NCBI RefSeq assembly: GCF_003957515.1 | Contig: NZ_RQXW01000001.1 | Span: forward strand, 434,001 to 498,000 | Direction: 5' to 3' | DNA: 64,000 nt | Source of the DNA: Amphritea opalescens | GTDB lineage: Bacteria; Pseudomonadota; Gammaproteobacteria; Pseudomonadales; Balneatricaceae | Shown here: positions 8,005-16,242 of the stretch, one piece after another | Position numbering within the stretch: the stretch's first letter is position 1 | Layout of the letters: each line of letters begins with the position of its first letter | Notes under the pieces: model-generated | The model's input: the letters and a program-made list of their open reading frames with translations, nothing else | Database searches by the model: none | Told to the model about the DNA's origin: nothing | Position numbers and translations under genes: made by a program

Positions 8005-10131
8005 ATGTATCAAGGTCAGGCTGTATGCCTAAATAAATTGGATGCCGGATTAGTTGAACTGGTGCTAGACCTGCAAGGGTCGTCGGTTAATAAACTAAAC
8101 CAGCAGACCCTGAGTGAGCTGACGGACGCCGTTGAAGTATTGGCGAACGGTTTAGGGATTAAAGGACTGCTGATTCGTAGTGCTAAACCCGCCTTTGTGG
8201 TCGGTGCCGACATTACTGAATTTGTCGCTAATTTTACGATGACGGCTGAACAGTTGACGGCCTGGGTCGGCGATACCAACCGTCTATTTTGTGCCTTAGA
8301 AGATCTACCTTATCCGACGGTCGCGGCGATTAATGGTCTAGCACTGGGCGGCGGCTTTGAGTTGGCGCTGGCGGCTGATTTCCGAATATTAGCGGAGAGT
8401 AGCAAGGTTGGCTTCCCTGAAGTAAATCTAGGCTTGTGTCCGGGTTGGGGTGGTACGGTACGTCTGAGTCGTTTAATTGGCACGGCCGATGCGTTGGAGT
8501 GGACCGTCCGTGGTCGACCTCAGAGTGCCGCCAAAGCGCTGCTCAGTGGTGCGGTTGATCGGGTGGCGAAGGACTCTTTAGTCGATGAAGCCCTTGCACT
8601 GCTTAAAGAGGCGGTTAACGGTGATCTTTGCTACACCACGAACAGTGCCCGTAAGTTTGATGAGTGCGCCGATGCCCTCAGCCTTGATTCATTAAAGCAA
8701 TCGTTTAGTCGTGAGCTGCGCCCGGGTTATCCTGCCGCAGGCAGTATTATTGCGGCGATGAGTGAGCATAGCCGGTTGCCTTTTGCCGACGCATTAGCGG
8801 TCGAGACGGCTTGCTTTGTTAAGCTAGCTAAGAGTGATGCGACCCAAAGCCTTGTCGGCTTATTTCTTAACACTAATGCGCTGAAAAAACAGGCGGGGGC
8901 CTGGGTTAAACAAGCCCAGCCGGTGACTCAGAGTGCGGTCTTAGGGGCGGGTATTATGGGCGGTGGCGTTGCTTATCAATCAGCATCGACCGGCACGCCG
9001 ATCATCATGAAAGATATCAACGAGGTGGCGCTAACGTTAGGTTTGACTACAGCCACTCAGTTGCTGGATAAGCAGGTCGAAAAAGGGCGCTTAGACGATG
9101 CGGGTAAGGCGAAGGTGCTTGGCGCTATCGATGCGTCACTGACTTATGAGGGTTTTGATAAGGTCGATCTGGTGGTGGAAGCGGTGGTTGAAAACCCTGC
9201 CGTCAAAGCCGCGGTGTTGGCGGATGTTGAAAAGCATGTGCCGGCGACCGCCGTATTAGCCTCGAATACATCAACGATCTCGATCAACCTATTGGCCGAC
9301 AGTCTGCAGCGTCCAGAACAGTTTTGCGGTATGCACTTTTTCAACCCCGTGCATCTGATGCCATTGGTGGAAGTGATCCGTGGTCGTAAAACCAGTGATG
9401 CCACCATCGCGAGCACCGTCGCCTATGCTACCTCGATGGGCAAGACGCCGATCGTGGTGAATGATTGCCCCGGCTTTTTGGTCAATCGGATTCTGTTTCC
9501 CTATTTCAATGGCTTTAATCGTCTATTGAAGCAGGGTGTTGATTTCCGTCGTATCGATAAAGTGATGGAGCAGTTTGGTTGGCCGATGGGGCCAGCTTAT
9601 CTCGCCGATGTGATTGGTATCGACACAATGGTGCATGCCGATGCGGTGATGCAGCAAGGCTTTCCAGAGCGCATGTCCCATGACGGCAGCGTGATCATGG
9701 AGTTGTTGTTGGCGGATGATTGTTTAGGGCAGAAAAACGGTAAGGGCTTCTATCAGTATGGCGTTGATGAAAGCGGTCGACGTTATAAAGAGGCCTCTGG
9801 CCCGGTGATGGAGATGATCGCCGCTGAGGTGACCGACAAGGTGGAAGTAACAGATCAGGAGATTATCGATCGGATGATGATCCCGTTATGTACTGAAGCG
9901 ATGCGCTGCCTCGAAGATGGTATTGTCGAAACGCCGGCAGAGGTGGATATGGGTTTGATTCTGGGGCTGGGCTTCCCGCGCTTCCGTGGTGGTCCACTGC
10001 GTTATATCGATACCCTCGGGTTGGATCAGTTTGCCGCCATCGTCAAACAGCACCAAGCACAGGGTCCGCTATATCAGCTCACAGGCGGTTTTGTTCGCCG
10101 CCAAGAGCGCGGGGAGAAGTACTTCGCCTGA
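8005..10131 (+). CDS. fadB: FadB-type enoyl-CoA hydratase / 3-hydroxyacyl-CoA dehydrogenase
   Basis: This multifunctional beta-oxidation subunit hydrates trans-2-enoyl-CoA and oxidises 3-hydroxyacyl-CoA. The crotonase half (about 1-190) has the oxyanion segment GLALGGGFELALA and the catalytic Glu in FPEVNLGLCPGWGG. The dehydrogenase half starts with the NAD Rossmann motif GAGIMGGGVAY (about 314) and carries the catalytic His in MHFFNPVHLMPLVE, then CPGFLVNRI. I chose ATG 8005 because GTCGAGGT lies just upstream and the product MYQGQAVCL aligns with FadB; an ATG or GTG further upstream would add 12 residues. The 708-residue length is right for FadB. Its usual partner FadA is absent; the BktB-type thiolase upstream may serve. 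Confidence 0.92.
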   Translation: MYQGQAVCLNKLDAGLVELVLDLQGSSVNKLNQQTLSELTDAVEVLANGLGIKGLLIRSAKPAFVVGADITEFVANFTMTAEQLTAWVGDTNRLFCALEDLPYPTVAAINGLALGGGFELALAADFRILAESSKVGFPEVNLGLCPGWGGTVRLSRLIGTADALEWTVRGRPQSAAKALLSGAVDRVAKDSLVDEALALLKEAVNGDLCYTTNSARKFDECADALSLDSLKQSFSRELRPGYPAAGSIIAAMSEHSRLPFADALAVETACFVKLAKSDATQSLVGLFLNTNALKKQAGAWVKQAQPVTQSAVLGAGIMGGGVAYQSASTGTPIIMKDINEVALTLGLTTATQLLDKQVEKGRLDDAGKAKVLGAIDASLTYEGFDKVDLVVEAVVENPAVKAAVLADVEKHVPATAVLASNTSTISINLLADSLQRPEQFCGMHFFNPVHLMPLVEVIRGRKTSDATIASTVAYATSMGKTPIVVNDCPGFLVNRILFPYFNGFNRLLKQGVDFRRIDKVMEQFGWPMGPAYLADVIGIDTMVHADAVMQQGFPERMSHDGSVIMELLLADDCLGQKNGKGFYQYGVDESGRRYKEASGPVMEMIAAEVTDKVEVTDQEIIDRMMIPLCTEAMRCLEDGIVETPAEVDMGLILGLGFPRFRGGPLRYIDTLGLDQFAAIVKQHQAQGPLYQLTGGFVRRQERGEKYFA

Positions 10132-10273
10132 TCGGTGTTTGGTCGCTGAGTGATAGCGAATGATTAAGCATCGGCCTTTTTATTGGGTTCGTTGAGCGTC
10201 GTTCGATGCGACTTCGTCGCTTGTCCGAACATCGCTTCGCGACTTGCTCGAAACATAGGACACAACCGCCGTC
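10132..10273. other. Junction between beta-oxidation genes and accessory patch
   Basis: No gene. Around 10195-10252 the sequence repeats related stretches (GTTCGATGCGACTTCG, GAACATCGCTTCGCGAC, TTGCTCGAAACA), a loose repeat pattern often seen at island edges. Confidence 0.3.
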
Positions 10274-10399
10274 ATCAAAAAGGCTTCTGAGGTGCTTTCC
10301 CCGCGGCATGACATGTTTCTAGGTAATCAGTAACGGCTTCTTCAAATGCTGCTTTTAGCTCAGAAACCGTTTCACCATGAAAGCCGATCACGTCTTTTA
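10274..10399 (-). pseudogene. HicB-family antitoxin fragment
   Basis: The reverse frame is open from 10399 to a stop at 10274 and reads YAGIKDVIGFHGETVSEL, then KAAFEEAVTDYLETCHAAGK and APQKPF. This is the conserved middle of HicB antitoxins (G-I-x-D-V-x-x-F-H-G, then D-Y-L-x-x-C, then P-x-K-P-F). It lacks the N-terminal strand region, which is cut by a stop at 10400-10402, and the C-terminal ribbon-helix-helix domain that normally follows KPF. No HicA toxin gene is visible. I read it as a dead toxin-antitoxin remnant. Confidence 0.65.
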
Positions 10400-10508
10400 T
10401 GCCGGCATATCATGACAATGAGTTCTTATGCTTGATACGGCTTCCCTGAAAAAGAGCATGAGAGTGCAGTCTGCAGTTACATCCTATTTTAAACACCACT
10501 GTCACTTG

Positions 10509-10877
10509 TTAGGCATTTTTAATCCAAATATCACCGTAGCCCCATATAAGAGTGCCTAGAGCTATGATTAAAAATGAGAAAATATTTAGATTTGCAGGAT
10601 ATTTTAGGTACTTTGCCCTTGCTTCATTAATCCCAGTTTCTGCAAAGCCTGCAGGATTTAGAATAAAAAAGCAGTTGATTGCTTTGGCCTCTGCAAGCAG
10701 GCCAAACACAACCATTGCAGAGCCGCTTCTTTGAAACCAAGTAAATATAGATTCATTTTCTGGCATATAAGGAATGAAAAGAGCGACCAGCGGAGAAATG
10801 AATGCTAAAACTGAAAATATAGCGTAATACTTAATCTCTTTCTTGAGTGCAGCGGCATATATATTTATTTTAGTCAT
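10509..10877 (-). CDS. Small membrane protein, putative partner of cyclase-like protein
   Basis: The 122-residue product has three hydrophobic helices: about 18-36 (YAIFSVLAFISPLVALFI), about 52-72 (GSAMVVFGLLAEAKAINCFF) and about 97-115 (NIFSFLIIALGTLIWGY). The segment WFQRSGSAMVVFGLLAE recurs, in my memory, in small island-borne membrane proteins of unknown role. The gene follows the cyclase-like gene on the same strand with 69 bases between them, so cotranscription is plausible. AT-rich codon use differs from neighbouring housekeeping genes. A role as membrane effector is inference only. Confidence 0.6.
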   Translation of the reverse strand: MTKINIYAAALKKEIKYYAIFSVLAFISPLVALFIPYMPENESIFTWFQRSGSAMVVFGLLAEAKAINCFFILNPAGFAETGINEARAKYLKYPANLNIFSFLIIALGTLIWGYGDIWIKNA

Positions 10878-10946
10878 TTATATTATACTATTTATAGATT
10901 TAAGCGCTTGGTTTAGGTGAGTCGTAGCCTTCACTTACACTTCGTG

Positions 10947-11816
10947 TTAGCCATTTTTATCTTTGTGTTGATGGAAGTAATCGCGAAGCCATACGTACCG
11001 TAATTCCAGTTTAGAATTCTTATTATTTTTGTGTAATTCATATTGCTCACAAATAAATTTATAAGCTAATTTAAATAACATTATACTATCCGAACCAGTT
11101 ACGCTCTCAGTAAATGCATCACCTAAATAGTCAATAATATGGTAACCATCTTGATCAATAGCTGTCATGTTAAGACACAGTTGAGCGCAGCTACGATTAT
11201 AAAGTGCTAATTTATCTGTTGTATCAGAAGGTGCTTCAATATGTGCATTGAGGTAAGCCATCGTTTTTTCACCTACGACAATTCGAGGGTATTGGGCTAC
11301 TTCGCTTTCTAATACATAACTATTAGCGACTACAGCGCCATATAATTCATTTTCATGTAATTCAACACCCCAAGCTGTTTCTACAGCTCCACGGATAGGC
11401 TGTTTCTGAGCCAACCCCAAAAAGCAAAGAGTACCTGCTAGCATGAATATTTCTATAACGGCATTCATTGGGCATTTGTTATGTTCAGTATCAAGTGAAC
11501 TATAATAGACTAAGCCGTCGGACCATCGTTGTTGCTTTGCTACATGGCTCTTCATTTCATCGTATAGTTCTTTTTCTTCGAGGTTTAACTGATCTCTTAC
11601 AGAGTAAGCGTCTTGTTTTCCTTGCCTAAAGCTTTGGGCTTGCTGTTGCAGTCGTCCTATTGCACCAACTGATTGCCTAACAATATTTAAAAAGTCATTT
11701 TTTTCTTTCTCAGTCGTTAATTCTGGCATAACACTTTGATCATTTAGTGCATCTTTTTGTCCAAGCAAATCAATAAAGCAAGCGCAATAATTTGATAGTT
11801 GTAATTTTTCGTCCAT
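10947..11816 (-). CDS. Class III nucleotide-cyclase-like protein, accessory
   Basis: The 289-residue soluble protein has features of a class III cyclase fold: CFIDLLGQKDAL with Asp16 (first metal position), WSDGLVYYSS with Asp100 (second metal position), then PIRGAVETAWG and ELYGAVVANSYVLESEVAQY with PRIVV. The order F-x-D-x-x-G, D-G-x-V, RG-x-x-E-x-G and YG-x-x-V-x-x-A/S-Y matches cyclase-related proteins found in genomic islands. A helical insert (about 30-98) separates the first two motifs. I chose ATG 11816, preceded by GGAGAG; a GTG four codons upstream is possible. Substrate base is not predictable. Pairing with a small membrane protein recalls two-gene cyclic-nucleotide defence systems, but homology is unproven. 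Confidence 0.55.
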   Translation of the reverse strand: MDEKLQLSNYCACFIDLLGQKDALNDQSVMPELTTEKEKNDFLNIVRQSVGAIGRLQQQAQSFRQGKQDAYSVRDQLNLEEKELYDEMKSHVAKQQRWSDGLVYYSSLDTEHNKCPMNAVIEIFMLAGTLCFLGLAQKQPIRGAVETAWGVELHENELYGAVVANSYVLESEVAQYPRIVVGEKTMAYLNAHIEAPSDTTDKLALYNRSCAQLCLNMTAIDQDGYHIIDYLGDAFTESVTGSDSIMLFKLAYKFICEQYELHKNNKNSKLELRYVWLRDYFHQHKDKNG

Positions 11817-12110
11817 CGAACTCTCCACTTAGTACATGCGTTACAGTTAGTTGGTACTTTGACTTCCAGCTACTGTCATACTGAAAACCCGACAGACCAA
11901 AGCCATTTTTATCATATATCAGCAGATTAGCGAGCATTGAGAGAGGTGTTTTACAGAATCATCCTGTCTGTAGGGGCTGCGTCCTTGCCATCAATTTGTC
12001 TCAATCATAATACCCAGATGCCGTTAAATCAAAGCGCTAACGCAATAAAGTCATGGTTGTGAGTATGGTCTTATCCTAGAGCCTGAAAGTCGTTATAAAG
12101 CTCAGCGGCA
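11817..12110. other. Intergenic region at end of accessory patch
   Basis: A 294-base gap upstream of the cyclase-like gene and downstream of the MocR gene. AT-rich; no ORF or clear terminator seen. It must contain the promoter of the cyclase-like gene. Confidence 0.3.
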
Positions 12111-13508
12111 TTAGCTTAATAACTCACCCAGCTGTTTTAGCGCTTTGCGGCGTCGCTCATCCCAGGGGTGGGCAAAGCTGATGCGTAGGCAGTGATTAAA
12201 CTGCTCGGAGACCGAGAACAGCGGGCCGGGGGTTATTACCACACCTTGCTCTAGTGCCTGAGGGTAACGTTGCAGGGTATCAATGTGATCGGCCAGTTCG
12301 ACCCACACGGCGAGGCCGCCTTGCGGTAGGCTGACGCGGATATCGCCGGGCCAGGCTTGCAGTTGGGCGATTAATTGGTCACGTTGCTCACGCAGTTCCT
12401 GACGTTGACGGCGAAGGTGGGTGGTAAAGCTGCCATCGGCCATAAACTCCGCGACACCCTGTTGTAGATAGCGGCTGCTGGCTAACTGGGTCACCAGTTT
12501 TAGGCGGATGATCTGTGCATGCCAGCGGGCACCGGCGATCCAGCCTAAACGGAGATCACGGGATAGGCTTTTTGAAAATGAGCTACAGAGTATCACGCGA
12601 TTCTGACTATCGAGTGCTTTGAGTGGGTCAGGGGCCATGCCGAAGGCGGTGTCGGCATAGATGTCATCTTCAATGATGGCTAGATCGTAGCTCTCTGCCA
12701 AGGCGAGCAAGCGATGTCGAGCAATCTCTGGCATGACACTGCCGGTAGGGGTCGAGAACGCCGGTGATACGATGCACGCTTTTACCGGCCATCGCTCTAA
12801 TACCTCCTCAAACGCATCCATATCCATGCCGCCGGTGATCGACGCGGGGACTTCAACCACCTGCAGTTTGAGTTGTTCCAGTAACTGTAACGCACCATAA
12901 AATCCGGGGGATTCAACCGCGACCACATCGCCCGCTTGGCAACTGGCCATCAGCGCGAGAAAGAGGGCGTGCTGACAGCCGGAGGTGATACAGAGCTGAT
13001 CGGTATCGACCGGCCAGCCACGGCGGGCCACATGCAGTGCCAGCTGTTGTCGTAACGCGAGATTACCTTCGGGCTCGTCATAATATTGATAATCTTCGCC
13101 TCGTTGACGGCGTAACGCCCGTGCCACCGAGCGGTTAAGGGTGACGATACTGGCGGGGAGTTCGCCGCCGTGTAGGTCGGGTAGTAGGTCAAAGGCGGCG
13201 CTGCGACGCATGATGTCCAGTAACAGCTCGCTGACCGTTGCCGGACGAGGCGGATCAATACGTGATCGGCTAAGAGGCTCAGCGACGGGGCTGCGCAGGG
13301 CAACAAAATAGCCTGCTTTGGGGCGGGCTTCGAGGAGTCCTTGGGCTTCTAACCGTTGCAAGGCATGCTGTACCGTCGCTTTCGATAAGCCGTGCTGTTT
13401 ACACAGTTCCCGAATGGAGGGGAGCCGCTCACCTGTACGCCAGCGCTGTGCTTGAATGCCTTCGAATAGCCAGTTTTCGAGTTGCTGATATAAGTAGTCT
13501 GAAGTCAT
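12111..13508 (-). CDS. MocR-type regulator (GntR wHTH fused to aminotransferase fold)
   Basis: The first 70 residues form a GntR winged helix (RLPSIRELCKQHGLSKATVQHALQRLEAQGLLEARPKAGYFV). About residues 100-465 are a fold-type I aminotransferase domain with the PLP lysine in SSFSKSLSRDLRLGW and the Asp of the pyridine contact in AIIEDDIYAD. Such proteins sense PLP or amino acids and control transport or vitamin B6 and taurine genes. ATG 13508 is preferred over a GTG five codons upstream because an AAGAG site fits it. It is divergent from ccoG, 114 bases away; regulation of ccoG would be unusual and is not claimed. Confidence 0.9.
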   Translation of the reverse strand: MTSDYLYQQLENWLFEGIQAQRWRTGERLPSIRELCKQHGLSKATVQHALQRLEAQGLLEARPKAGYFVALRSPVAEPLSRSRIDPPRPATVSELLLDIMRRSAAFDLLPDLHGGELPASIVTLNRSVARALRRQRGEDYQYYDEPEGNLALRQQLALHVARRGWPVDTDQLCITSGCQHALFLALMASCQAGDVVAVESPGFYGALQLLEQLKLQVVEVPASITGGMDMDAFEEVLERWPVKACIVSPAFSTPTGSVMPEIARHRLLALAESYDLAIIEDDIYADTAFGMAPDPLKALDSQNRVILCSSFSKSLSRDLRLGWIAGARWHAQIIRLKLVTQLASSRYLQQGVAEFMADGSFTTHLRRQRQELREQRDQLIAQLQAWPGDIRVSLPQGGLAVWVELADHIDTLQRYPQALEQGVVITPGPLFSVSEQFNHCLRISFAHPWDERRRKALKQLGELLS

Positions 13509-13589
13509 GGCGGCTCTTGTCACTTGATTAACTGTACCTATTATATATGATTTTTTTATGCCTGTTCCTATTGTCGTTGTCGCCTTAAC

Positions 13590-13613
13590 CTACTCGCATC
13601 AAAAATTGAGTAG
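13590..13613. promoter_or_regulatory. Inverted repeat before ccoG
   Basis: CTACTC at 13590-13595 and GAGTAG at 13608-13613 flank an AT-rich centre (GCATCAAAAATT), 10 bases before the ccoG start. It could be an operator, possibly for the divergent MocR regulator. No good FNR box (TTGAT-N4-ATCAA) was found. Confidence 0.3.
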
Positions 13614-13622
13614 ATTTACAGC

Positions 13623-14996
13623 ATGCAAAAAATCCCTGTACGGCAAGAACCAACCGCTGCCATCTCAGTCACGCCATTTGCAAAAGATGGTAAATTTCAT
13701 GTGCGCCTAACCGAAGGCCGTTTTCAAAATATCAGACGTTTAACCACTTGGCCTTTAATTGCGCTGTTCTTTGGCCTTGCTTGGGTGCAGATAGATGGTC
13801 AACCGATTCTCTTTTTCTCGTTCGAGCAGCGCAAGATAACCCTGTTTGGCAGTGCGTTGTCGTGGCATGACCTGCCTTTGCTGGCGGGGCTGATGATCGC
13901 GGGATCGACCCTGTTATTTTTTATGGCCGTCGCTTGGGGCCGTGTATGGTGTGGTTTTGCTTGTCCGCAAAGTATCTGGACCTGGTTGTTTATCCGTATT
14001 GAAACGCTAACCGAAGGGCGGGCGAGCCATCGGGCTAAGTTTGAAGGGCAGCCTTTAACCGGCTGGCGGCTGGTGCGACGGGTTGTTAAGCATCTGTTAT
14101 GGATAGCGCTAGCGTTGCTCACGGCGGCGACCTTTACCGGTTATTTTGTGCCTATTCGTGAGATGCTGGCGGATGCCTTACAGCTGAACATGTCGATGAC
14201 CATGGTGGGTTGGTTGGCGATTATGGCGGCATTGACCTATGCGAATGCAGGTTTGGTGCGGGAGAAGATCTGCTTGCACGCCTGTCCTTATTCGCGCTTT
14301 CAGAGTGTTATGTTTGATCAAAACACCTTGACCGTCAGTTACGATACCCAACGCGGCGAGCCGCGGGCGAATCGTCGCAACAGCTCTGAGAATAGCGGTG
14401 ACTGTGTCGATTGTGGTCTCTGTGTGCAGGTTTGCCCAACCGGTATTGATATCCGTGATGGCCTGCAAGCGGCGTGTATCGACTGCGGTGCCTGTATCGA
14501 TGCCTGTGATACGGTGATGGATAAGTTGCAGCGTCCTCGAGGGCTGATTCGGTTTGCCTCAGAACAGCAGCTAGAGGGTAAGTCGTCACCCTTTTTACGT
14601 GCTCGACTGGCCGGTTATGCGGCGATCATGCTCTGTGCCTTTGGTGTTGTTGCCTATGGCTTTACCGAGACCGAAGGGTTGCTCGTTGAGATTCGGCGTG
14701 ATCGGACCAATCTGGTAACACGGCTTGATCAGGATACCGTCTGCAACCTCTATCGGGTCAAAGTTGAAGGCTTTGCTAAAGAACAGACGTTGGTTAATGT
14801 CTCGCTCGCTCAGCAGGGACAGTATCAACTGCATGGCCCTACCGAGATCGACCTAAGAGAGAGTAATTCGGTTTGGTTGCCGTACCGTATCTGCGGTAGT
14901 GAAGGGGGTGCACAGAATACCGCGGTGGAGCTGGTCTTCAATGGTAACGGTGTGCAGACATCGAAGGCGACGACCTTTTTAACGCGGTTGATGTAA
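13623..14996 (+). CDS. ccoG: CcoG (RdxA/FixG), cbb3 oxidase assembly ferredoxin-like protein
   Basis: This inner-membrane protein reduces copper for assembly of cbb3-type cytochrome oxidase. The 457 residues contain about five membrane helices (for example 40-58, 80-103, 155-175, 193-210, 336-354). Cysteine motifs are WCGFACPQ in a helix region, CLHACPYSRFQ, and a two-cluster ferredoxin domain with CVDCGLCVQVCP and CIDCGACIDAC. A C-terminal Ig-like domain (FixG_C) follows. ccoNOPQ and ccoI are not in the window, so the gene stands apart from the oxidase operon here. Confidence 0.95.
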   Translation: MQKIPVRQEPTAAISVTPFAKDGKFHVRLTEGRFQNIRRLTTWPLIALFFGLAWVQIDGQPILFFSFEQRKITLFGSALSWHDLPLLAGLMIAGSTLLFFMAVAWGRVWCGFACPQSIWTWLFIRIETLTEGRASHRAKFEGQPLTGWRLVRRVVKHLLWIALALLTAATFTGYFVPIREMLADALQLNMSMTMVGWLAIMAALTYANAGLVREKICLHACPYSRFQSVMFDQNTLTVSYDTQRGEPRANRRNSSENSGDCVDCGLCVQVCPTGIDIRDGLQAACIDCGACIDACDTVMDKLQRPRGLIRFASEQQLEGKSSPFLRARLAGYAAIMLCAFGVVAYGFTETEGLLVEIRRDRTNLVTRLDQDTVCNLYRVKVEGFAKEQTLVNVSLAQQGQYQLHGPTEIDLRESNSVWLPYRICGSEGGAQNTAVELVFNGNGVQTSKATTFLTRLM

Positions 14997-15042
14997 TCAA
15001 GACCCATGGGACGGCGGTTAGCATCTGAGGTACACTGGCGCG

Positions 15043-15693
15043 ATGATGACTCAACAACCCATACTTTACTCTTTCCGTCGTTGCCCCTATGCGATGCGCG
15101 CCCGACTAGCCATTACTGGCAGTGGTCAGTCGGTAGCGCTCCGCGAGGTGGTGTTAAAAGATAAACCCGCTGCCATGTTGCAAGCGTCACCAAAGGCCAC
15201 GGTGCCGGTGTTGGTGCTGCCCGATAGGGTAATCGACGAAAGCCGCGATATTATGCGCTGGGCGCTTCGCCAGAGCGACCCGCATAACTGGCTGTGTGCC
15301 GACGATCCTGATCAACTGTGGCAGATCGAAGGGATGATTCAAGAGAATGACGCTGTTTTTAAGCAGCACTTGGATCGCTACAAATACTTTGAGCGTTATC
15401 CGGGTCATTCCCAAGAGTATTATCGCCAGCAGTGTGAAGTTACCTTGGCGCGGCTGGAAGCGTCGTTACAGCAGCATGATTTTCTGGTGGGCGATCATGT
15501 TAGCTTGGCGGATATGGCGATCTTTCCTTTTATTAGGCAGTTTGCCCATGTGGATCGAGATTGGTTTTATACCGCCCCTTATCCAGCACTGCAACGCTGG
15601 TTGGATTATCACCTTGAGTCGGCGCTGTTTAGTGCCATTATGAAAAAATATCCTCGCTGGGAAGAGGGCGATGCAGTAGTGAGCTTTCCCTGA
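15043..15693 (+). CDS. Glutathione S-transferase family protein
   Basis: The 216 residues carry an N-terminal thioredoxin-like domain starting with PILYSFRRCPYAMRARLAI, where Cys in RRCPY is the likely active residue of omega/beta-like enzymes, and ESRDIMRWAL, the glutathione-binding ES pair. The helical C-terminal domain contains FLVGDHVSLADMAIFPFIRQF, the N-capping region typical of GSTs. A second ATG follows directly, so the start may be 15046. The substrate is unknown. It lies 46 bases after ccoG and could be cotranscribed. Confidence 0.85.
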   Translation: MMTQQPILYSFRRCPYAMRARLAITGSGQSVALREVVLKDKPAAMLQASPKATVPVLVLPDRVIDESRDIMRWALRQSDPHNWLCADDPDQLWQIEGMIQENDAVFKQHLDRYKYFERYPGHSQEYYRQQCEVTLARLEASLQQHDFLVGDHVSLADMAIFPFIRQFAHVDRDWFYTAPYPALQRWLDYHLESALFSAIMKKYPRWEEGDAVVSFP

Positions 15694-15752
15694 TCTGTCC
15701 TTAACAGATTAAAACATAACACTGCTGGCCTCTCTCTGAACAGCCTCACCTT

Positions 15753-15803
15753 AACCGTCAACTTGATGCCATGGATTCGGCAATCAACTGACGGTTTTTT
15801 TTT
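15753..15803 (+). terminator. Intrinsic terminator after GST gene
   Basis: AACCGTCA near 15753-15760 pairs with TGACGGTT near 15789-15796; inner parts also pair partly. Nine T residues follow. This is a strong terminator for the ccoG-GST unit. Confidence 0.85.
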
Positions 15804-16242
15804 CGCGCGATGAGGGGCGATTTCAGGTAAGCTTTGGGGCGAAAGTGAGTCAGATTTACGGCTGTTTCTGATGGGCCTTAAATCTGTTGTAACTGCTGAA
15901 GTGGGCTTTGATCTAAACACTTAAATAAGGGCTAAAATAAGAGCCGTTATAAGGGAAGAGGTAAGAGCTGGTGTCCGGTGTTTTCGATTATGAATACCCG
16001 CCAGCGATCGATGGAATGAAGTTGCTAGGCGTTGTTTATATCGGTCATAAAGCCTTATAACGGGCTCGATATCGCTTGCTCATAACGGCTGTTTATTCAT
16101 GCTTCATCCAGAGGAAATTGTTTTCCTTAACCTCGCAACAGTGTTTTTCCACCTTCTTTTTCTTTATTCAATGCATTAAGTTATCTTCATAATATATTGA
16201 TTAAAAAGTATTTATTATTTTCCATAAATTGTCGACAATATT
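15804..16242. other. Intergenic stretch downstream of umuC
   Basis: No supportable gene on either strand between the GST terminator and the convergent umuC end. The last 60 bases are very AT-rich. Long reverse frames across 15609-15920 run through the terminator and read as low-complexity, so they were not called. Confidence 0.4.

Noticed and set aside
10509-11816. Calling the pair a Pycsar system outright
   Set aside because: The membrane protein does not resemble the known Pycsar effector family from memory, and cyclase identity is by motif order only; kept as a hypothesis.
15609-15920. 103-codon reverse frame across the GST 3' end
   Set aside because: It overlaps the GST gene and the strong terminator, and its product is low-complexity and Ser/Pro/Arg-rich without a ribosome site.
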